This document shows positions 28,053 to 36,602 of a stretch of DNA of 64,000 nt, piece by piece (the first letter of the stretch is position 1; every line of letters begins with the position of its first letter). The notes beneath the pieces were generated by a model that saw only the letters and a program-made list of their open reading frames with translations, ran no database searches and was not told the DNA's origin. The DNA is from Catenovulum sp. 2E275 (GTDB lineage: Bacteria; Pseudomonadota; Gammaproteobacteria; Enterobacterales; Alteromonadaceae). The position numbers were made by a program, and so were the translations under genes. The stretch is taken from NCBI RefSeq assembly GCF_025515275.1, contig NZ_JAOPFU010000003.1, positions 186,001 to 250,000 on the forward strand. Direction: 5' to 3'.

Positions 28053-29534
28053 ATGCAATTAATTTGGTTTAGAAACGATTTACGCAGTTTAGATCATGCA
28101 GGTTTACACCACGCGCTGAATACAGCAGAACCCGTTGTTGGCATTTTTGTGGCGACAGAATCACAATGGCAGCAACATGATATGGCCAGTATTAAACGGG
28201 ATTTTATTTATCAGCGGGTGGTCGATTTAGCCAAAAAACTGGCTAAGTTAAACATTCCGTTAATCATACAAACGGTTGATAATTATCAACAATCAGTCGA
28301 AGTTATCACTGATTGTTGTCAGCAGTATCCAGTGAACGCGGTACATATTTGCCATGATTATGAGTTAAATGAGCAGCAAAGAGACAGCTTATGTCAGCAA
28401 CAGTTAGATAAACTGAATATTAAATTATATGGCTACCATGATAATTTAATTTTTGCCCCTAACCAAATAACCAAAGCCGATGGTGATTATTACAAGGTAT
28501 TTACCGCTTTTAAAAAACAATGGCTGAATGCTTTTCATCAGCAAATGCCAGTTTGTTTTGCTAAACCCAAACCGCAGCAAGCTGATTTTTCTAAGTACCC
28601 TAAGTTATATCAGCAACTTGAGTTAGCTTTGCATCAAGCTGACAAAATTGACAGTCAATTAGAACAAATAAAAACCGTATTTGATTATCAGTCAGAGCAA
28701 GTTGCAAATTGGCAGGATTATTTTATTTGTCAGGAATCTCAAATTCTGGAGCGTTTAAGACGTTTTTGTAAAGAACAAGTCGCGGATTATAAAAAACAGC
28801 GTGATTTTCCGTTATTAGACGCAACTTCGTGCTTATCGCCTTATTTAGCGGTTGGCAGCATCAGCCCCCGACAGGCGATTAACCGCTTAATTGCCGAGCA
28901 GGGCGATGATGTTTTTAGCGCTGAAAGCGGTAGTGCAACTTGGCTGAGCGAATTAATTTGGCGTGAGTTTTATCGCCATTTAACCGCCGTTTACCCAAAA
29001 ATTAGCAAAGGGTTTGCGGTTAAATCTGAATATCAAAACCTGAATTGGCAAAATGATAAAACTCAATTTAAAGCTTGGTGTGAAGGCAAAACTGGATTTC
29101 CGATTGTGGATGCTGCGATGCGCCAGCTTAATCAAACCGGATGGATGCATAATAGATTACGGATGATCACCGCCAGCTTTTTAGTTAAAGATTTGCAAAT
29201 TAACTGGCGTTGGGGTGAGCAGTATTTTATGCGCCAGTTAATTGATGGTGACTACGCCGCTAATAATGGTGGTTGGCAGTGGAGCGCTTCAACAGGGCAT
29301 GATGCTGCACCTTATTTTAGGGTGTTTAATCCTACCACTCAAAGTGAAAGGTTTGATCCTAAAGGACTATTTATTAAAAAATATTGTCCTGAACTTGAAG
29401 CCGTTCCACAAAAATATATTCACCAGCCGCACGCATTTTTGAAACAAATTAAAGCCGGTGGAGATTATCCAGCACCTTTAGTTGAACATAAAGTTGCCCG
29501 CCAGATAACACTACAAATGTATAGGGAGGTTTAA
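28053..29534 (+). CDS. phrB: Deoxyribodipyrimidine photolyase (CPD class I)
   Basis: Repairs UV-induced cyclobutane pyrimidine dimers with blue light. The 493-aa protein has the N-terminal antenna-binding Rossmann domain (IWFRNDLRSLDHAGLH) and the C-terminal FAD domain with SELIWREFYRHL, GFPIVDAAMRQLNQTGWMHNR, the electron-transfer tryptophans, and DYAANNGGWQWSASTG. Length compares with 472 aa in E. coli. GAGGTT precedes the start. It is the second gene of a run that continues to 34728 with gaps of only a few bases. Confidence 0.95.
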   Translation: MQLIWFRNDLRSLDHAGLHHALNTAEPVVGIFVATESQWQQHDMASIKRDFIYQRVVDLAKKLAKLNIPLIIQTVDNYQQSVEVITDCCQQYPVNAVHICHDYELNEQQRDSLCQQQLDKLNIKLYGYHDNLIFAPNQITKADGDYYKVFTAFKKQWLNAFHQQMPVCFAKPKPQQADFSKYPKLYQQLELALHQADKIDSQLEQIKTVFDYQSEQVANWQDYFICQESQILERLRRFCKEQVADYKKQRDFPLLDATSCLSPYLAVGSISPRQAINRLIAEQGDDVFSAESGSATWLSELIWREFYRHLTAVYPKISKGFAVKSEYQNLNWQNDKTQFKAWCEGKTGFPIVDAAMRQLNQTGWMHNRLRMITASFLVKDLQINWRWGEQYFMRQLIDGDYAANNGGWQWSASTGHDAAPYFRVFNPTTQSERFDPKGLFIKKYCPELEAVPQKYIHQPHAFLKQIKAGGDYPAPLVEHKVARQITLQMYREV

Positions 29535-29538
29535 GACG

Positions 29539-29988
29539 ATGACTCAAATAAAAGCTGCGCCACCACCTTTAATTGAAAACTTTATGCAGGTTTATCAAAG
29601 TTTAAATAGCCATACGGTCGATTTGTTAGAACAAGTTTATCACCCAGAGATTGAGTTTGTTGATCCAATTCACCGGCTCAATGGCATTGAAAATATGAAA
29701 GCTTATTTTGCTGCTATGTATAAAAATACCATTAGCTGCGAATTTACCTTATTAGAGTTTGATCAGGTAAACCAAACTATTTATTTGAGCTGGCAAATGC
29801 AGTTACAGCACAAAAAAATAGGATCGGGTAAACATATAAATGTGCAGGGGATTTCGCATTTAAAAACCCGTCAGGGATTAATTATTTATCACAGAGATTA
29901 TTTTGATTTAACTCAAATGATTTTTGATCATTTACCCGTTATTGGCAGTACAACTCGTTATATCAAGCAAAAAGCAGCGAGTTTATAA
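29539..29988 (+). CDS. NTF2-like / SnoaL-type protein
   Basis: A 149-aa protein with the cone-shaped NTF2-like fold expected from LLEQVYHPEIEFVDPIHRLNGIENMKAYF and the closing HRDYFDLTQMIFDHLPVIG. Enzymes and binding proteins share this fold (ketosteroid isomerase, SnoaL cyclases, limonene epoxide hydrolase); the aspartates at about 41 and 119 are candidate functional residues. It lies 4 bases after phrB and overlaps the SDR gene by one base (TAATG). Confidence 0.78.
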   Translation: MTQIKAAPPPLIENFMQVYQSLNSHTVDLLEQVYHPEIEFVDPIHRLNGIENMKAYFAAMYKNTISCEFTLLEFDQVNQTIYLSWQMQLQHKKIGSGKHINVQGISHLKTRQGLIIYHRDYFDLTQMIFDHLPVIGSTTRYIKQKAASL

Positions 29989-30719
29989 TGGCTTATCAAA
30001 GCATATTAATTACAGGGGCAACGTCTGGGATTGGCTGGGCGTTATGCCAGTATTATTTAGCGCAAAAAAGCGATAATCAAGTGATTGCGGTTGGCCGTAA
30101 CCAGCAAAAACTGGCAGAGTTAGCTGCATTAGGGTGTAAAACATTAAGCTGTGATTTAACTGACAGACAAGCCGTATTAGCGCTTAATACACAGTTAAAA
30201 TCTTATACCCAGCAACTGGATTTAGTTATTTTAAATGCCGGAACCTGTCGTTACTTTGATCGCCAGCAGCAAGATAATTTAACCGATACGGTTGAATTTA
30301 ATCTGCAACACAATTTTTTCAGTATGCTTTATAGTGTTGAACTGGTGATGCCTTTTTTAAGCGAGCATGCTCAATTGGCATTAATGGGCAGCATGGCGTC
30401 TGACTTTCCATTTCAGCAAGCACAGGGTTATGGCGCTTCAAAAGCAGCGGTTGCTTATTTTGCTAAATCTTTACAGGTGGATTATCCCAATATTTTAGTC
30501 CAGTTGATTCAACCGGGGTTTGTTAAAACTCCACTCACAGATAAAAATAAATTCAATATGCCGTTTTTAATTTCGCAAGAGCAAGCGGCTTTGCAAATTG
30601 TAAAAGGCATTAATAATCAAGATAAATTAATTCGTTTTCCTAAACGGCTCAGTTTTATTATCTCTTCTTTGGCGGCAATACCATTAAAGCTGCAATATAA
30701 GCTGGCTCAAAAATTATAA
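29988..30719 (+). CDS. Short-chain dehydrogenase/reductase
   Basis: A 243-aa SDR enzyme. The cofactor motif TGATSGIG spans residues 9-16, NAG appears near 83-85, a serine in MGSMAS near 136, and the catalytic Y148-x-x-x-K152 in YGASK. The first codon overlaps the stop of the NTF2-like gene, indicating coupling. Substrate unknown; its position between phrB and the lipid-modification genes suggests a lipid-related redox step. Confidence 0.85.
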   Translation: MAYQSILITGATSGIGWALCQYYLAQKSDNQVIAVGRNQQKLAELAALGCKTLSCDLTDRQAVLALNTQLKSYTQQLDLVILNAGTCRYFDRQQQDNLTDTVEFNLQHNFFSMLYSVELVMPFLSEHAQLALMGSMASDFPFQQAQGYGASKAAVAYFAKSLQVDYPNILVQLIQPGFVKTPLTDKNKFNMPFLISQEQAALQIVKGINNQDKLIRFPKRLSFIISSLAAIPLKLQYKLAQKL

Positions 30720-30735
30720 AAATGGAGTAAATTCA

Positions 30736-32010
30736 ATGAAAATCGCCGTTATCGGGTCAGGTATTTCAGGATTAGTATCAGCATGGCAGTTATCCAAAAA
30801 CTATCAGGTGACTTTATTTGAAAAAGCGCCAACTCTAGGTGGTCATACCGCAACTAAACAAATTGAGCATCAAGGTAAACAGTATTCAATTGATACCGGA
30901 TTTATTGTATTTAATGACTGGACTTACCCTAATTTCAATCGATTTTTGGATAAACTCAATGTAGCTCATCAGCCAACAACTATGAGTTTTAGTGTGACTA
31001 ACTCGCAGGATAAACTTGAATATAACGGACATACATTAGCAACGCTATTTGCGCAAAAATCTAACTTATTCAATCCTAAGTTTTACCATTTTTTGTATCA
31101 AATCGTTCGGTTTAATAAACTCAGTAAACAATTATTAGCCGCAGAAATTAACGACAGTGAACAAATTTTAAATGCGTCATTAGATGCTTTTTTAAAGCGG
31201 TTTAATTTTTCTGAGTATTTTGCCACCAATTATATTTTAGCGATGGGGGCGGCCATTTGGTCATCTGGATTGGCTAAAATGGGCGATTTTCCGCTGAGAT
31301 TTTTCCTTCAGTTTTTTAATAATCATGGTTTATTAAACATTGCAGACCGGCCGCAGTGGTCTGTTGTATCCGGCGGTTCAGAGCAATACATTAAAGCTTT
31401 AATGGCTGAAATGACACAAGTTGATATCCGGTTAAATTCTAATATTAAACAAGTCGTCAGAGAAAATAATCAGGTAGAAATTATTTTGGATGAAGGTCCA
31501 GAGCTGTTTGATAAAGTAGTATTTGCATGTCACTCTGATCAAGCACTTGCTTTGCTTGCTGCGCCAAGTCAGGATGAAACGCAAATATTAGGTGATATTC
31601 GATATGCGGATAATCAGGTAATTTTACATACCGATCCCCGATTATTACCAAAAAGAAAAGCGGCTTGGGCTGCATGGAATTACAACCTGTCAGCTAATTT
31701 ACCGGATGCCGCCACTCTGACTTATAACATGAATATTTTGCAGGGTATTCAGAGTGAAACAACATTTTGTGTGACACTAAACCAAACCGATGAAATCGAT
31801 CCGGCGAAAATTTTAGGTCAATATACTTATGCTCACCCGGTATTTGATTTAACCAGTATAAAAGCTCAAAAGCAGCGGGATTTAATTAACGGTAAAAATA
31901 ACAGTTATTTTTGTGGCGCGTATTGGTATAACGGATTCCATGAAGACGGGATTAAAAGTGCGCTCGATATTTGCCGGCAGTTAGGAGTAACTGATTTTGA
32001 CAATAGCTAA
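30736..32010 (+). CDS. NAD(P)/FAD-dependent amine-oxidase-like oxidoreductase
   Basis: A 424-aa flavoprotein with a Rossmann FAD-binding motif GSGISGL (residues 7-13), the following E-K-A-P-T-L-GG-H-T, and a C-terminal GAYWYNGFHEDGIKSA segment that contacts FAD. It belongs to the COG2907 family usually found next to DUF1365 and Cfa-like genes, as here. Relatives in Rhodobacter furan-fatty-acid gene clusters act as fatty-acyl desaturases; transferring that role is inference. It overlaps the next gene by 14 bases. Confidence 0.82.
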   Translation: MKIAVIGSGISGLVSAWQLSKNYQVTLFEKAPTLGGHTATKQIEHQGKQYSIDTGFIVFNDWTYPNFNRFLDKLNVAHQPTTMSFSVTNSQDKLEYNGHTLATLFAQKSNLFNPKFYHFLYQIVRFNKLSKQLLAAEINDSEQILNASLDAFLKRFNFSEYFATNYILAMGAAIWSSGLAKMGDFPLRFFLQFFNNHGLLNIADRPQWSVVSGGSEQYIKALMAEMTQVDIRLNSNIKQVVRENNQVEIILDEGPELFDKVVFACHSDQALALLAAPSQDETQILGDIRYADNQVILHTDPRLLPKRKAAWAAWNYNLSANLPDAATLTYNMNILQGIQSETTFCVTLNQTDEIDPAKILGQYTYAHPVFDLTSIKAQKQRDLINGKNNSYFCGAYWYNGFHEDGIKSALDICRQLGVTDFDNS

Positions 32011-32767
32011 CCCCTTTAACAGCGCAATATATTTAGGTACCACTTACCACAAACGGCTAAAACCGAAAGTGCATAGTTTTAGCTATCCAATTTATTTTAT
32101 CTATTTAGATTTAGATGAAATAACTCAAATTACCCAGCAAATAAAGCGCTTTAATACCACTAAATGGGCTTTTGCCAGTTTTATTGAAGCTGATTATTTA
32201 CCGGAACAAGCTGACAATACATCACTCAAGCAGCAGGTGATAAATAAAGCAATTGAATTAGGGGAAACAGAAAACATTAATAAAGTTTGCATGTTAGGGC
32301 AAATCCGAACCTTAGGTTTATATTTTAGTCCGGTCAATTTTTATTATTTATTTCAAGATGATAGATTAATTTCTATTTTAGCTCAGGTGAGCAATACCCC
32401 ATGGAATGAACGTCATTTTTATTTAGTGCCCTTTAAACCTAAACAATCCCATATTTGCCATAAAGAATTTACCGTTTCGCCATTTAATCATTTAGATATG
32501 AAGTACCGCTGGCGAACCAGTTTGCCTGATCATAAATTAGATTTACATTTGGATAATTTATTAGATAGCGATAATGAAAAAATATTTCATGCTGGTATTC
32601 ATTTAAAAAGGCAGGATTTAAATAATAAAAATTTTAATCAATTATTGATCAACTTTCCGGCAATGTGCGTAAAAACAGTAACTTCAATTTATTGGCAGGC
32701 ATTAAAACTGTGGTTAAAAGGTACTCCGTTTTATGGTTATGTCATCAATAAACAAGAATTCAAATAA
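31997..32767 (+). CDS. DUF1365 family protein
   Basis: A 256-aa protein of DUF1365 (COG3496), function not established but nearly always linked to the preceding flavoprotein and the following cyclopropane-synthase-like gene. Conserved parts are YHKRLKPKVHSFSYPIYF near the start, GQIRTLGLYFSPVNFYYLF (about 102-120) and NTPWNERHFYLV. The ORF starts inside the upstream gene, so its translation depends on that gene. Confidence 0.85.
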   Translation: MTIANPFNSAIYLGTTYHKRLKPKVHSFSYPIYFIYLDLDEITQITQQIKRFNTTKWAFASFIEADYLPEQADNTSLKQQVINKAIELGETENINKVCMLGQIRTLGLYFSPVNFYYLFQDDRLISILAQVSNTPWNERHFYLVPFKPKQSHICHKEFTVSPFNHLDMKYRWRTSLPDHKLDLHLDNLLDSDNEKIFHAGIHLKRQDLNNKNFNQLLINFPAMCVKTVTSIYWQALKLWLKGTPFYGYVINKQEFK

Positions 32768-32778
32768 AGGAGTTAGTG

Positions 32779-34047
32779 ATGTCGTCTAACGAGTTAAGTC
32801 CGGTTCAGCAAAGTGCTAAGCACCAAGAATTAGCCAAATATCAGCAAATTTTTGCCAGTTTCGCCCGTAAGGTCTTATTAAAAAAGCTAACTCAACTTAA
32901 AACGGGTTATTTAGTTATTCAAGACGAAATAAGTACAACTCATGTGAATCCAGCTCAGGCTTGTGGTTTATCAGCCCATATTAAAGTTCATCATTTGCAT
33001 TTTTACTCTATGGTATTAGCCAGAGGCAGTATTGGTGCCGGAGAGGCTTATATAAAAGGTTACTGGAGCACAGATGATTTAACTCAAGCAATCCAAATCT
33101 TTTGTGCCAATGTAATGGTTTCTGACCAAATAGAGCAGGGCGTTAATCGCTTGTTTAAGCCCGCACTAAAGTTTAAACATTGGTTAAATAAAAATAATAT
33201 AACGGGTTCAAAACGCAATATTTCAGCGCATTATGATTTAGGCAACGAAATGTATAAGTTGTTTTTAGACCCTAAAATGATGTATTCGAGCGCGATTTAT
33301 CCCACACCAGAAGCGGATTTAACTCAAGCCGCTGAATATAAACTCCAGCATATTTGTGACAGATTAGATTTAAATGAGTCACATCATTTATTAGAAATTG
33401 GCACAGGCTGGGGCGGTATGGCTATTTTTGCAGCGCAATATACGGGCTGCAAAGTCACCACTACAACTATTTCAAAAGCTCAGTTTGACTATGCAAAACA
33501 GGCCGTTATAAAAGCAGGGCTGGAAGATAAAGTTAATGTGATCATGCTCGATTATCGTGAGTTGGAAGGTCAGTATGACAGGTTAGTTTCGGTTGAAATG
33601 ATAGAAGCTGTTGGCGCTGAATATTATCCGGCCTTTTTTAAAAAATGCGCAAGTTTATTAAAACCTGATGGTGCAATGTTAATTCAAGCCATTACAATTG
33701 CGGATCAAAGATATGATTATTACATGAATCATGTTGATTTCATTCAAAAATATATATTCCCCGGCGGATGTTTACCCTCTGTTGAAGCAATCGCTAAACA
33801 AGTGAGTCAATCCACCGATATGGTTATTCGCAATATTGAAGATATAGGTTTTCATTACGCTAAAACATTGGCTGATTGGCGCGATAACTTTTTAGATAAT
33901 TTAAATGCCGTTCGCCAACTTGGTTACGATCAAGCATTTATTAATATGTGGATCTTTTACCTGTGTTATTGTGAGGCTGGTTTTAAACAGCGCAGTATTT
34001 CAACCATTCAAGTATTAGTCACTAAACCTGAATGTTTTGATGTTTAG
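32779..34047 (+). CDS. Cyclopropane-fatty-acyl-phospholipid synthase-family methyltransferase
   Basis: SAM-dependent methyltransferase of the Cfa/CmaS family, about 422 aa, modifying unsaturated acyl chains of membrane phospholipids. The SAM motif EIGTGWGG is at 206-213, with NISAHYDLGNEMYKLFLDPKMMYSSA upstream and VEMIEAVG and IQKYIFPGG downstream, all typical. The start is the ATG at 32779, with AAAGGAG six bases upstream; an overlapping GTG at 32776 would be too close. Whether it makes cyclopropane or methylated (furan-precursor) acyl chains cannot be told from sequence. Confidence 0.88.
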   Translation: MSSNELSPVQQSAKHQELAKYQQIFASFARKVLLKKLTQLKTGYLVIQDEISTTHVNPAQACGLSAHIKVHHLHFYSMVLARGSIGAGEAYIKGYWSTDDLTQAIQIFCANVMVSDQIEQGVNRLFKPALKFKHWLNKNNITGSKRNISAHYDLGNEMYKLFLDPKMMYSSAIYPTPEADLTQAAEYKLQHICDRLDLNESHHLLEIGTGWGGMAIFAAQYTGCKVTTTTISKAQFDYAKQAVIKAGLEDKVNVIMLDYRELEGQYDRLVSVEMIEAVGAEYYPAFFKKCASLLKPDGAMLIQAITIADQRYDYYMNHVDFIQKYIFPGGCLPSVEAIAKQVSQSTDMVIRNIEDIGFHYAKTLADWRDNFLDNLNAVRQLGYDQAFINMWIFYLCYCEAGFKQRSISTIQVLVTKPECFDV

Positions 34048-34080
34048 TTGTATCGCTATCTTTAAACTGGGTGATTAACA

Positions 34081-34728
34081 ATGCGTATATTGCAAAGTCG
34101 TATTTTCCAGAGTATCAGTTTTGGCTTAATCTTAAACTTGAGTTTGGTTATCAACTTGCCAGTTGCGAGAGCACAACAAGCCGAACACACTGAATTATTG
34201 TGGCAGCAACAATCCCCAGTTGGCAGTGCCAGACTTACTTATTTATGGTGGAAGGTTTACGACAGTGAATTTTACTGCGAGCAAAGAAATGGATTAAAAC
34301 AGCATATAAACGCCACTCAAAAAGGTAAGTCGGTTTCAGATCAGCAGGTTTATCTTGAAATGCAAACCCTCATTAAACACTGCCAACAATTGGCACTAAA
34401 GATTCATTATTTAAGGGATATAGATAAAGTTGACTTAGTCAAGGAAACAGAAAAACAGTGGCGTCACTTAAGCTTTACTGAAATAGACTTTACCCCGTGG
34501 CTAAATCAGTTAACTCAAATATGGCCTAATTTAAAACAGGCGGATGAACTGATTTTTATGGTGAAAAATGCATCAGAAACGTCACCAAATTTAACTGCTC
34601 AATTTTATTATAATAATCGTTTAATTGGCGAATTAAATGACTCTAAAATGATTTATGCATTTGCTGCTATTTGGCTAAGTCAGGCAACCAGCGAACCAGA
34701 GTTGAGAGAAAAATTATTCAACTTTTGA
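34081..34728 (+). CDS. Exported chalcone isomerase-like domain protein
   Basis: A 215-aa protein with a Sec signal peptide (residues 1-31, ending at ARA). The mature part has VGSARLTYLWWKVYDSEFYC, the entry of the chalcone isomerase-like family often found with Cfa/DUF1365/flavoprotein clusters, and a C-terminal LIGELNDSKMIYAFAAIWL. Chalcone-isomerase-like bacterial proteins can bind fatty acids; no isomerase activity can be claimed here. It appears to end the phrB operon, 33 bases after the Cfa-like gene. Confidence 0.72.
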   Translation: MRILQSRIFQSISFGLILNLSLVINLPVARAQQAEHTELLWQQQSPVGSARLTYLWWKVYDSEFYCEQRNGLKQHINATQKGKSVSDQQVYLEMQTLIKHCQQLALKIHYLRDIDKVDLVKETEKQWRHLSFTEIDFTPWLNQLTQIWPNLKQADELIFMVKNASETSPNLTAQFYYNNRLIGELNDSKMIYAFAAIWLSQATSEPELREKLFNF

Positions 34729-34828
34729 CACAAAACTTTCAGTAAAAATATTTATGATTAAGGATATTGATTTTTACTGATTTAGACATATTATGTCTTT
34801 GTTTGCAGCTGATTATTTGGAGTGGGAT

Positions 34829-35698
34829 ATGCAAAGAATTATACTGTTTTTAATTACTAATATTGCCGTTATGCTAACTTTGAGCATAGCACTTAGTATT
34901 ATCTTTTCTGTATTTGGAATTAATACGCGTGGCATGGGCGGTTTGTTAATCATGGCTGCTGTGTTTGGTTTTGGCGGTTCATTTATCTCATTGCTGATGT
35001 CAAAGTGGATGGCTAAAAAATCGGTTGGCGCAATTGTAATAGAGCAGCCGAGCAACTCCACTGAGCAATGGTTGGTAGAAACGGTTCGCCGTCATGCCAA
35101 ACAAGCTAATATTGGTATGCCAGAAGTTGCTATTTTCAATTCACCAGAAATGAATGCATTTGCCACCGGAGCCAATAAAAATAATGCCTTAGTTGCGGTG
35201 AGTGCTGGTTTATTAAATAATATGACCCGAGATGAAGCCGAAGCGGTTATTGGGCATGAGATTAGCCATATCGCCAACGGTGACATGGTCACCCTAACTT
35301 TAATTCAAGGTGTGGTAAATACTTTTGTTATTTTCTTGGCGCGTGTCGTGGCAGGCATTATTGCTAATGCAACTCGCAGTAATGATCAACAAAGCAGTGG
35401 CTTAGGTGGTTTTGCTTATTTTGCGATTGTATTTGTACTTGAAATGTTATTTGGTATTTTAGCCAGCATGGTCGTAGCTTGGTTCTCACGTAAACGTGAA
35501 TTTAGAGCCGATGCCGGCGGTGCTTATTTAACAAATAAACAAGCTATGATCGCAGCACTTGAGCGTTTAAAAATGAGTCAAGAAAGCCGTTTAGAAGGCT
35601 CTATGATGGCATTTGGTATTAATGGCGGTAAATTGGCTAGTTTATTCGCCAGCCATCCACCGTTAGACAAACGCATTCAGGCTTTACGTAACGCTTAA
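34829..35698 (+). CDS. htpX: Membrane zinc metalloprotease HtpX
   Basis: Inner-membrane protease for misfolded membrane proteins. The catalytic HEISH zinc motif is at residues 143-147, with a third ligand expected in the FRADAGG segment. N-terminal hydrophobic helices and [18 protein letters not shown] closely match E. coli HtpX, whose length the 289-aa product also matches. The ATG at 34829 is preferred, with TGGAG six bases upstream; the ATG at 34793 would add 12 residues absent from HtpX. Confidence 0.94.
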   Translation: MQRIILFLITNIAVMLTLSIALSIIFSVFGINTRGMGGLLIMAAVFGFGGSFISLLMSKWMAKKSVGAIVIEQPSNSTEQWLVETVRRHAKQANIGMPEVAIFNSPEMNAFATGANKNNALVAVSAGLLNNMTRDEAEAVIGHEISHIANGDMVTLTLIQGVVNTFVIFLARVVAGIIANATRSNDQQSSGLGGFAYFAIVFVLEMLFGILASMVVAWFSRKREFRADAGGAYLTNKQAMIAALERLKMSQESRLEGSMMAFGINGGKLASLFASHPPLDKRIQALRNA

Positions 35699-35704
35699 TA
35701 TTTA

Positions 35705-35737
35705 AAAATGCGTGATTGAATAAAACTTCAATCACGC
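35705..35737 (-). terminator. Terminator hairpin between convergent htpX and ychJ
   Basis: GCGTGATTGAA (35710-35720) pairs perfectly with TTCAATCACGC (35727-35737) across a 6-base loop. On the - strand the stem is followed by ATTTTTAAAT, so it suits ychJ termination best; it may also stop htpX transcripts. Confidence 0.65.
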
Positions 35738-35750
35738 ACTCTTCTCAAAC

Positions 35751-36209
35751 TTATCCGCAGCAGCGCTTAAATTTTTTGCCAGAGCCGCATACACATAACT
35801 GATTACGATTGATTTTGTGTTGTTCAACTTTTAACTTGCCATCAACATAAAACCAGCTGTTATCCTGCTTTAAAAAATTTGAGACTTCCTGCATACAGAC
35901 TAATTTATCTGTATCAATATATTTTGCAATAAACTCTACCTGCGCCTGACTTTCTGTCATTTGTTGGCTGTTTAATACGGTTAAACCAACAAATTTTACA
36001 CTATTAGCGAATTCGGCAATTTCTGCTTTTAAATTATCGCTTCGGCTATCGGGTAACTGGGTTTGATAAATATAATCAACCGCTTGGGTTGCGTAAGCGC
36101 TATAACGAGAGCGCATTAATTGCTCAGCAGTTTCTGCATGTTTCTGTTGTTGAATAAGTGGCGCACAGCAAGTTTCAAAAGTCAGTTGAGATTGACAAGG
36201 GCAAAGCAT
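35751..36209 (-). CDS. ychJ: YchJ-family SEC-C motif protein
   Basis: A 152-aa protein with cysteine clusters at both ends: CPCQSQLTFETCC near the N-terminus, and a C-terminal SEC-C zinc motif CVCGSGKKFKRCCG. The central AEQLMRSRYSAYA is the YchJ signature and belongs to an NTF2-like domain. The function is not established; zinc binding by the SEC-C motif is known for the family. Confidence 0.9.
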   Translation of the reverse strand: MLCPCQSQLTFETCCAPLIQQQKHAETAEQLMRSRYSAYATQAVDYIYQTQLPDSRSDNLKAEIAEFANSVKFVGLTVLNSQQMTESQAQVEFIAKYIDTDKLVCMQEVSNFLKQDNSWFYVDGKLKVEQHKINRNQLCVCGSGKKFKRCCG

Positions 36210-36291
36210 AAAAATTGTCTTAAAATATAAAATCAGGGCATTAGTTTAGCATGAAAAATCATCGCCAAATCAAATCAATTTAAAAGAATGG

Positions 36292-36313
36292 AAAGCAAAG
36301 CAAAGCAAAGCAA
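36292..36313 (+). repeat. Pentanucleotide tandem repeat (AAAGC)x4 abutting a start codon
   Basis: Four exact AAAGC units occupy 36292-36311, followed by AA and the ATG at 36314. The repeat fills the spacer between an upstream AATGGAA and the start codon. Loss or gain of units would move the ribosome binding site by 5 bases, so it could modulate translation of the lipoprotein by slipped-strand variation. Confidence 0.7.
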
Positions 36314-36532
36314 ATGAAATTATATTCAAATATATTAATCGCATTTATAGCCAGTTTATTAAGTGCCTGTTCTCAGAAAATGGCTTATCAAAGCATGCAA
36401 GAATCCGGTAAAAGTATGGTCAAATGTGAGTTGATTACCGATCATATTGAGCGAGAAAAATGTTTTGCACAGTTCGATATGACTTATGAAGAGTACCAAC
36501 AAGAAAGAGAAAAAGTTTTAAAATATAATTAG
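36314..36532 (+). CDS. Small lipoprotein, 72 aa
   Basis: A short lipoprotein with lipobox LLSAC (Cys19) after a hydrophobic signal. The mature 54 residues are charged and contain two cysteines (Cys38 in MVKCEL and Cys50 in EKCFAQ) that could pair, and a C-terminal Tyr/Glu-rich helix. It is not recognised as a named family. No classical ribosome binding site sits next to the ATG; the tandem repeat occupies that spot. Confidence 0.65.
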   Translation: MKLYSNILIAFIASLLSACSQKMAYQSMQESGKSMVKCELITDHIEREKCFAQFDMTYEEYQQEREKVLKYN

Positions 36533-36602
36533 TTATTAGATATAAAAAATAAATTAATTTATACTTGAAAACAGAATAACTATATTTGAAGCAAGGAAAG
36601 CA

